Below are positions 59,808 to 64,000 of a stretch of DNA of 64,000 nucleotides, piece after piece (positions within the stretch are counted from its first letter, which is position 1; the number at the start of each line of letters is the position of its first letter). The notes beneath the pieces are model-generated. The model saw nothing but the letters and a program-made list of their open reading frames with translations, was not told the DNA's origin and did no database searches. This DNA is from Saccharibacillus deserti (GTDB lineage: Bacteria; Bacillota; Bacilli; Paenibacillales; Paenibacillaceae): contig NZ_JABJVN010000008.1 in the NCBI RefSeq assembly GCF_013618475.1, positions 168,545 to 232,544 of the forward strand. The letters are read 5' to 3'. The translations under genes were made by a program, and so were the position numbers.

Positions 59808-60980
59808 AGATTCCGCCCTTAACCCGGATTGGGGTACATGCACCGTGAAGCAGGTCTCGAATCTGTCGCTTCGGACTTCCACTTCCGCGCCGTGCAGACG
59901 GGCGATTTCGCGGACGGCCGCGAGGCCGAGTCCACGTCCTTTTCGTGAGGCGCTGCGAGATTTATCGCCTCTGTACATCCGCTCAAACAGATGCGGAAGA
60001 TCTTCCTCCGCGATGGGCTCACCTTTATTGGCGATTTCGATCGCGATCCGCCCCGCCTCCAGCCAGATTCGGACAATCAGCCACCCGCCCGAGCCGCCGT
60101 AGCGTATTCCGTTGTCGATCAGGTTGCCCAGCAGCCTGGCCAGCAGAGCCGGGTCGCCGTAAACTTCGGCCTTTTCCGTTCCAGGCCGGAACTCCTTCTC
60201 CAGCTTCATCCCCGCCCGTTCCAACCCGGGAACAAAGTCGGCCAGAACCTGCCCAAGAAGGGTCTCCAGCGCAAAAAAAACAAAGCCCGCCTGTACGTCT
60301 CCGGCTCCGATCAGCGTGTAATCCAGCAGTTGATCGGCGTATCCTTCCAGCTCGCCGGTCTTCCGGCGGGCCGCCCCGATGCAGCGAAGCGCTTCGGCCA
60401 GGGCATCGGCTTCTTCGGCGGCCGCAGCGCCGCGGCTTGAAAAGGGACTTCCCTCCAACTTCAAGGAGAGGCTCGAACCGCACCGCTTCAGTCGGAGTTC
60501 GGCCATCTCCAGATAGCCCGACAGCGAAGTCAGAGGCGTACGCATATCGTGTGACAGCGAGGCGATCAGCCTGTTCTTGTCTTCTTCGGCGCTTCGTTCA
60601 CGCTGGTCGGCCCGCTCCAGCGCTTCGGCCATCCCGTCGATTCGCCGGGACAGTCTGCCCAACTCGTCACCGCTCGTTTCCCCAATCCGGCAGGTCAGAT
60701 CGCCCTGACCGATCCGCTCCGCAGCCGATCCGATGCTCTCGATCCGCCTGATCAGCCCCCTTGTCAGGAGGGACGCAAAGCTCAAGGCGAGCAGAACGAA
60801 TCCCGCAAAATAAATCCAGGCATACGACTGTTCCCACTGCGCAGCCTGTGCGGTCGAAATCCCTGCCAGCGAAGGGAGCAGCGATTGTACAGCGACAATC
60901 GACAAACCGGCCAGAATCATTCCGACAGCGGCAGCCGCGTAAAATTTAGCCCGGATGCCCGGTACGCGTTTCTTTTTCAA
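59793..60980 (-). CDS. Two-component sensor histidine kinase, VanS/BaeS-like
   Basis: 395 residues starting at TTG (60978-60980) after a GGGGAGTGGG site and overlapping the response-regulator gene by 35 bases. Two membrane helices (about 12-33, 53-72) flank a very short external loop; HAMP 75-125; HisKA with SHDMRTPLTSLSGYLEM; HATPase with NLIDNGIRYGG and GRGLGLAAV. The short sensor loop places it with intramembrane-sensing kinases that detect envelope stress, often via a partner membrane protein. The M23 gene follows 70 bp downstream. Confidence 0.9.
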   Translation of the reverse strand: MKKKRVPGIRAKFYAAAAVGMILAGLSIVAVQSLLPSLAGISTAQAAQWEQSYAWIYFAGFVLLALSFASLLTRGLIRRIESIGSAAERIGQGDLTCRIGETSGDELGRLSRRIDGMAEALERADQRERSAEEDKNRLIASLSHDMRTPLTSLSGYLEMAELRLKRCGSSLSLKLEGSPFSSRGAAAAEEADALAEALRCIGAARRKTGELEGYADQLLDYTLIGAGDVQAGFVFFALETLLGQVLADFVPGLERAGMKLEKEFRPGTEKAEVYGDPALLARLLGNLIDNGIRYGGSGGWLIVRIWLEAGRIAIEIANKGEPIAEEDLPHLFERMYRGDKSRSASRKGRGLGLAAVREIARLHGAEVEVRSDRFETCFTVHVPQSGLRAESVRKP

Positions 60981-61704
60981 TTCGGTAGCCCACTCCCCAT
61001 ACGTTTTGGATCATGCGCGTTTGACGGTCATCGTCTCCGATCTTCTCGCGCAGCCTTGCAATATGTACCATGACCGCCGATGCGTCGTTCTTGAGCGGTT
61101 CTTCCCCTCGGACTCTTCCGTAGATCTGCTCGGGCGTAAAGATTTGTCCGCGGCTTCCGGCAAGCAGCAGCAAGATATCGTATTCGGTCCGCGTCAGACG
61201 AATCTCGGTTCCTTCCGCAGCCACGCGCCGGGCGGAAGGTTCGATCGTCAGCCGGCCGACCCGGATCGTATTCTCGGTTTGTTCCGTCCTCGCTGCCCCT
61301 TCTCCACCTTTGCTTCGACTTTCTCCGCCAAGCTCCCTGTATCGGCGCAGCAAAGCGCCCACGCGTGCCGACAGTTCCGACAAACTGAACGGCTTGACCA
61401 AATAATCGTCCGCCCCCATGCGCAGACCGATCACTTTGTCCGCATCCGCCGCCCGCGCACTCAGCAGCAGAATCGGCACGTTGGATACCGCACGCAGCGC
61501 CCGGCAGACTTCGAGTCCGTCTTTTTCCGGCATCATGATATCCAGCAGCGCCAGCGAAATACGGCTTCGCTTCCAGATCTCCAGCGCTTCCCGTCCGTTT
61601 GCGGCCGTATGTACGGTATAGCCTTCAAGTTCCAGATAAGTCCGAACCACATCCAAAATGTCCGGGTCGTCATCTACGACCAGCAGCTCGCATTCTTGGT
61701 TCAT
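60946..61704 (-). CDS. OmpR/VanR-type response regulator
   Basis: 252 residues, AAGGAGGAG site. Receiver 1-120 with acidic DDD (10-13), phospho-Asp in LALLDIMMPEKDG, Thr/Ser in LLSARA and Lys in YLVKPF; then a linker rich in Gly/Glu/Arg and a winged helix (LTRTEYDILLLLAGSRGQIF, VMVHIARLREKIG, IQNVWGVGYRI). Partner of the kinase encoded directly downstream (overlap 35 bases). Likely binds the CTTAC repeats ahead of the M23 gene. Confidence 0.93.
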   Translation of the reverse strand: MNQECELLVVDDDPDILDVVRTYLELEGYTVHTAANGREALEIWKRSRISLALLDIMMPEKDGLEVCRALRAVSNVPILLLSARAADADKVIGLRMGADDYLVKPFSLSELSARVGALLRRYRELGGESRSKGGEGAARTEQTENTIRVGRLTIEPSARRVAAEGTEIRLTRTEYDILLLLAGSRGQIFTPEQIYGRVRGEEPLKNDASAVMVHIARLREKIGDDDRQTRMIQNVWGVGYRIEKETRTGHPG

Positions 61705-61888
61705 GCTCTCCTCCTTGGCGGGATGCCCGCTTTATAGATACGCGGCGATCAGACCGGCTCCGCCCGGCAGGGGCGGATTCGCCCGAAGACGCCCACCCCG
61801 CAAAAAGAAAGCCGTCCGCCTGCTCCAGATAGAAACGGTTCATCTCCGCCACCATCGGATCGTCTTCCGCAACAAGTACCCGAATCAT
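61670..61888 (-). pseudogene. Relic of a CitB/DcuR-type response regulator (5' end only)
   Basis: The first 37 codons (MIRVLVAEDDPMVAEMNRFY... to GWASSGE) match the start of CitB/DcuR-type receivers. After that the frame reads unrelated Arg/Ser-rich sequence and stops inside the next gene. The phospho-Asp region and the DNA-binding domain are absent. It starts with a four-base overlap with the kinase relic upstream, preserving the original gene order. Confidence 0.75.
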
Positions 61889-62165
61889 TCCGGTTCCTCC
61901 TTTTGTCCGGGATACGGAATCCGAATATGGAATTCGGTTCCGCGCCCGATTTCGCTTCGATACGAGACAGAACCTCCGAGCCGCTCCGCACTGCGCCGAA
62001 CCAGATACAATCCGACGCCCCGGTCTTCGCTTTTGGTGGAATTGCCTTGTTCATATAGACGTCTGCCGGCTTTCCCGAAGAAGCCCATTCCGTTATCTTC
62101 GACTTCGATATCTAAAAAACCGTTCGCGCACGAAACGAAATCGCCGCTTCCTTGTAAATCTTCAT
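61885..62165 (-). pseudogene. Relic of a DcuS/CitA-type sensor kinase (3' end only)
   Basis: It encodes only the end of a HATPase domain: LDIEVEDNGMGF (G1 box), a family-typical LYEQGNSTKSEDRGVGLYLVRR, and GRGTEFHIRIPYP. The sensor, PAS and phospho-His parts are missing. A run of six T (near 62110-62117) separates this frame from an upstream frame reading KEAAISFRARTV, which also fits the family, implying a one-base shift. It overlaps the regulator relic (ATGA). A truncated SARP-type regulator gene lies immediately upstream. Confidence 0.75.
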
Positions 62166-62266
62166 AACTAAGCCGATTATACCGGATGCTCCGACAGGCC
62201 GCGAGGAAGAAGAACACAGCCGCCGGACTGCGGCGGCGCCTTGCGCTCGATCTCGCGCAAACCCAA

Positions 62267-62298
62267 ACAGCCTTCCGGAATAAGCCGGAAGGCTGCAC
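62267..62298 (-). terminator. Terminator downstream of the SARP-type gene
   Basis: CAGCCTTCCGG/CCGGAAGGCTG perfect 11-bp stem; only TTT follows on the minus strand. Confidence 0.65.
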
Positions 62299-62337
62299 AG
62301 CGATCATTATGAAGGTACGCAGGGCCTCCGCTTCGGC

Positions 62338-63354
62338 TTATCCCAAAGTCAGCCCGCGATCCAAAGGTTCGGAGTCGAATGCCCGGAAGACGGGCGACAG
62401 CCTGCTTACCCGCTGGCTAACCGCTTCCGCTTCGGCCTTCTTCCCCGATGTCCGATAAAATTCTTCCAGCAGCCGGGCATGTCCCAGCCAGAGTCGGCGA
62501 AGACGATCCCGTTCGCTCTCCGCCCAAGCATAATCGTGTCCGCTCAAATACTCGCCCGTATAACGCGACAGCGCCGCTTCATATCTAACGGCCGTACCTG
62601 GACCGATCGGCGGCAGCGACGCAGCTTCTTCTTCCCACTGCCGGACGTCCAGCTGCACCTGCCCGAGTTCGAGACGGTAGCCGGATACCGGCCCGCCTTT
62701 GACAATGGAGATATTCAATCCCGCTTCTTTCAATACCGCCCGGACGGTGTACACCGTATTGTACAGCTGCGCCGCCGCCCGCTCCGAATCGAAGCCGTTC
62801 CACAGCAGCCCGAACAGCTCATCCCGTCCGACAATACGTCCGCGGTTATGCAGCAGATAGGCGAACAGTTCCTGCGCTTTGCTCGTTCTCCATTTCAGAT
62901 AGGCTGCCCCCGTACCCGGGTAGTGTACCCTCAGCGGACCCAGACAGAGCAGCACGGGGCTGCTATTCGGATTCGCTTCCCGGCAGGTCTCGTGTTCCAG
63001 ACGGTGCCGGGCTCGATCCAGCGTTTGGCCGAGCCTCTGGCGGTTGATCGGTTTCCTCATATAATCCAGCGGATAAAATTCGTACGCGTCCAGCGCATGA
63101 CGCACGGAACCGCTCGTAAATACGATATCGACCGCCTCGTCCAACGCCCGAATCCGGGCCGCGAGCTCAAGCCCGTCGATTTCCGGCATTTCGATATCGA
63201 GAAAAACGATATCCGGCGCCGTTTCTCCGATCTCTTCCAGCGCCCGGTTCGCATCGCTGAACATGCCCGCGACCCGAACCCCGTTCTGCTGCTCCAGCAT
63301 ATTTTTCAGGTGCAGAAGCGCCAATTTTTCATCATCTACCAGCAGCGCTCTCAT
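62338..63354 (-). CDS. Response regulator with SARP/BTAD output, probably 3'-truncated
   Basis: 338 residues. Receiver 1-120 (VDDEKLALLHL, IVFLDIEMPEIDG with phospho-Asp, DYMRKPINRQ with Lys), then a winged helix (WRTSKAQELFAYLLHNRGRIVGRDELFGLLW, AAAQLYNTVYTVRAVLKEAG) and the start of a bacterial transcriptional activation domain (VRYEAALSRYTGEYLSGHDYAWAESERDRLRRLWLGHARLLEEFY). BTAD normally continues through further TPR-like helices; here it ends abruptly in a basic, unrelated tail. Next to it are two other truncated signalling genes, so a deletion may have removed the end. DNA binding could survive. Confidence 0.8.
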   Translation of the reverse strand: MRALLVDDEKLALLHLKNMLEQQNGVRVAGMFSDANRALEEIGETAPDIVFLDIEMPEIDGLELAARIRALDEAVDIVFTSGSVRHALDAYEFYPLDYMRKPINRQRLGQTLDRARHRLEHETCREANPNSSPVLLCLGPLRVHYPGTGAAYLKWRTSKAQELFAYLLHNRGRIVGRDELFGLLWNGFDSERAAAQLYNTVYTVRAVLKEAGLNISIVKGGPVSGYRLELGQVQLDVRQWEEEAASLPPIGPGTAVRYEAALSRYTGEYLSGHDYAWAESERDRLRRLWLGHARLLEEFYRTSGKKAEAEAVSQRVSRLSPVFRAFDSEPLDRGLTLG

Positions 63355-63385
63355 CTGCCCACTTCCTTTCGTCCGAATCGATCTT

Positions 63386-63428
63386 TTTTTAAAAGTCCCC
63401 GCCCGGATTGCTCCGGGCGGGGACTTCG
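63386..63428 (-). terminator. Terminator of the SLH protein gene
   Basis: AAGTCCCCGCCCGGA/TCCGGGCGGGGACTT perfect 15-bp stem (63393-63407, 63412-63426), TTTT on the minus strand. Confidence 0.9.
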
Positions 63429-63439
63429 TTGGACTTGGC

Positions 63440-64000
63440 TTAGTCAGCGGATACCCATTCTTCTCCGCCTTCGCTGCGGCTCACATACCCGTGGTCGAGC
63501 GCCGCTTCCATCAGGTCCGCGTAGGCCCAGTGGCCCGCTGACACATCCGGCCATTTCGCGCCCTGCGCTTCATGCAGCGGTCCGCGGGCGAACAGCCGGT
63601 TCAAGATGGTGACCGCTTCCGCCCGGGTCAGTTCCTGCTGCGGACGGAACGTCCCGTCCGGATAGCCGGTCATGATTCCCTGGCTCTGCACGGCGGCAAT
63701 CTGGCCGCCGGACCAGCCGTTGGCCCGGACATCCGGGAACATACCGGCCGAATCTCCTTCGGACAGACCCAGATAATTGAAGGCGATCGACGCCATTTCT
63801 TCCCGGGTGATCGCGCCGCCCGGCTTGAAGCTGCCGCCGACGTAGCCTTTCATCCAGCCCGCTTCGGTCACCTGACCGATTTCGGTGCGGGCCCAGTAGC
63901 CGCTCCGCAGATCGGAGAAGACTGCCGCCGCGTTCGCCGCCGCAGGCGACTGCAGCTGGCCCAGACGGGTCAGCATCGCCGCCATCTCGGCGCGAATCAC
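63440..64000 (-). CDS. SLH-domain surface protein, C-terminal part (runs off right edge)
   Basis: The last 186 or so residues of a larger protein whose start lies beyond the window. Three S-layer homology repeats are visible: EMAAMLTRLG preceded by the window edge, VFSDLRSGYWARTEIGQVTEAGWMKGYVGG...ITREEMASIAFNYLGL, FPDVRANGWSGGQIAAVQSQGIMTGYPDGTFRPQQELTRAEAVTILNRLF, and WPDVSAGHWAYADLMEAALDHGYV. These bind pyruvylated wall polymer and anchor the protein to the cell wall. The N-terminal function cannot be seen. Confidence 0.92.
   Translation of the reverse strand: MIRAEMAAMLTRLGQLQSPAAANAAAVFSDLRSGYWARTEIGQVTEAGWMKGYVGGSFKPGGAITREEMASIAFNYLGLSEGDSAGMFPDVRANGWSGGQIAAVQSQGIMTGYPDGTFRPQQELTRAEAVTILNRLFARGPLHEAQGAKWPDVSAGHWAYADLMEAALDHGYVSRSEGGEEWVSAD

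Noticed and set aside
1..64000. CRISPR arrays, prophage modules, complete insertion sequences, tRNA or rRNA genes
   Set aside because: I looked for regularly spaced repeats, transposase or integrase motifs, cloverleaf-like sequences and rRNA segments and found none.

Overview
The window looks like chromosomal DNA of a high-GC member of the Paenibacillaceae (Paenibacillus or Saccharibacillus type). The evidence is strong Gram-positive Shine-Dalgarno sites (AAGGAGG types), TTG starts, intrinsic terminators after most genes, lipoboxes, S-layer homology (SLH) domains, a CsbD stress protein behind a SigB-type promoter, a YdjO-type cold protein next to a cold-shock protein, and carbohydrate genes (GH13, GH36, ABC sugar importer). 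There is no rRNA, tRNA, CRISPR array, prophage or complete insertion sequence that I can see.

Layout. 1-9.5 kb: a copper-amine-oxidase-N-like secreted protein, an MFS exporter behind a winged-helix regulator, a sugar ABC importer lacking its own ATPase, an alpha/beta hydrolase, and a decayed prenyltransferase gene. 9.6-17 kb: ktrB followed by an unusual HNH protein with an Arg/Lys-rich disordered half, a hybrid histidine kinase, csbD, and a GH36 alpha-galactosidase. 17-24 kb: a TVP38-type membrane protein, cupin, diguanylate cyclase, amidase, a chimeric DUF1835/SnoaL gene, a DUF72 protein and a nitroreductase. 24.4-29.6 kb: a leader with a candidate structured RNA, a cytoplasmic alpha-amylase, a LysE-type exporter divergent from a MocR regulator, and a second nitroreductase. 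29.7-37.8 kb: an ECF sigma/anti-sigma/lipoprotein operon, pyroglutamyl peptidase, and an OatA-type acyltransferase. 37.9-41.7 kb: the polyamine importer potABCD with translational overlaps; potA has no canonical start codon.

41.9-49.2 kb is the most interesting protein-coding block: six minus-strand genes encoding a ketoacyl synthase III, an ATP-grasp ligase, an SDR reductase, an MBL hydrolase, an F390/PaaK-type adenylating enzyme and a GNAT-like protein. Together they look like an uncharacterised small-molecule or lipid pathway.

49.4-64 kb: cold-shock genes, a gutted efeB pseudogene, a guanylate-kinase-like protein, pepT with a pentapeptide-repeat protein, an aldo/keto reductase, an acetate-transporter-family protein, a DsbA/FrnE-type oxidoreductase with a promoter-embedded inverted repeat, TetR and WYL regulators, a two-component system with an M23 peptidase, relics of a DcuS/DcuR-type system, a SARP-type response regulator, and the end of an SLH protein.

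A recurring theme is gene decay by internal deletion and homopolymer frameshift (9.1, 21.8, 50.3 and 61.7-62.3 kb).
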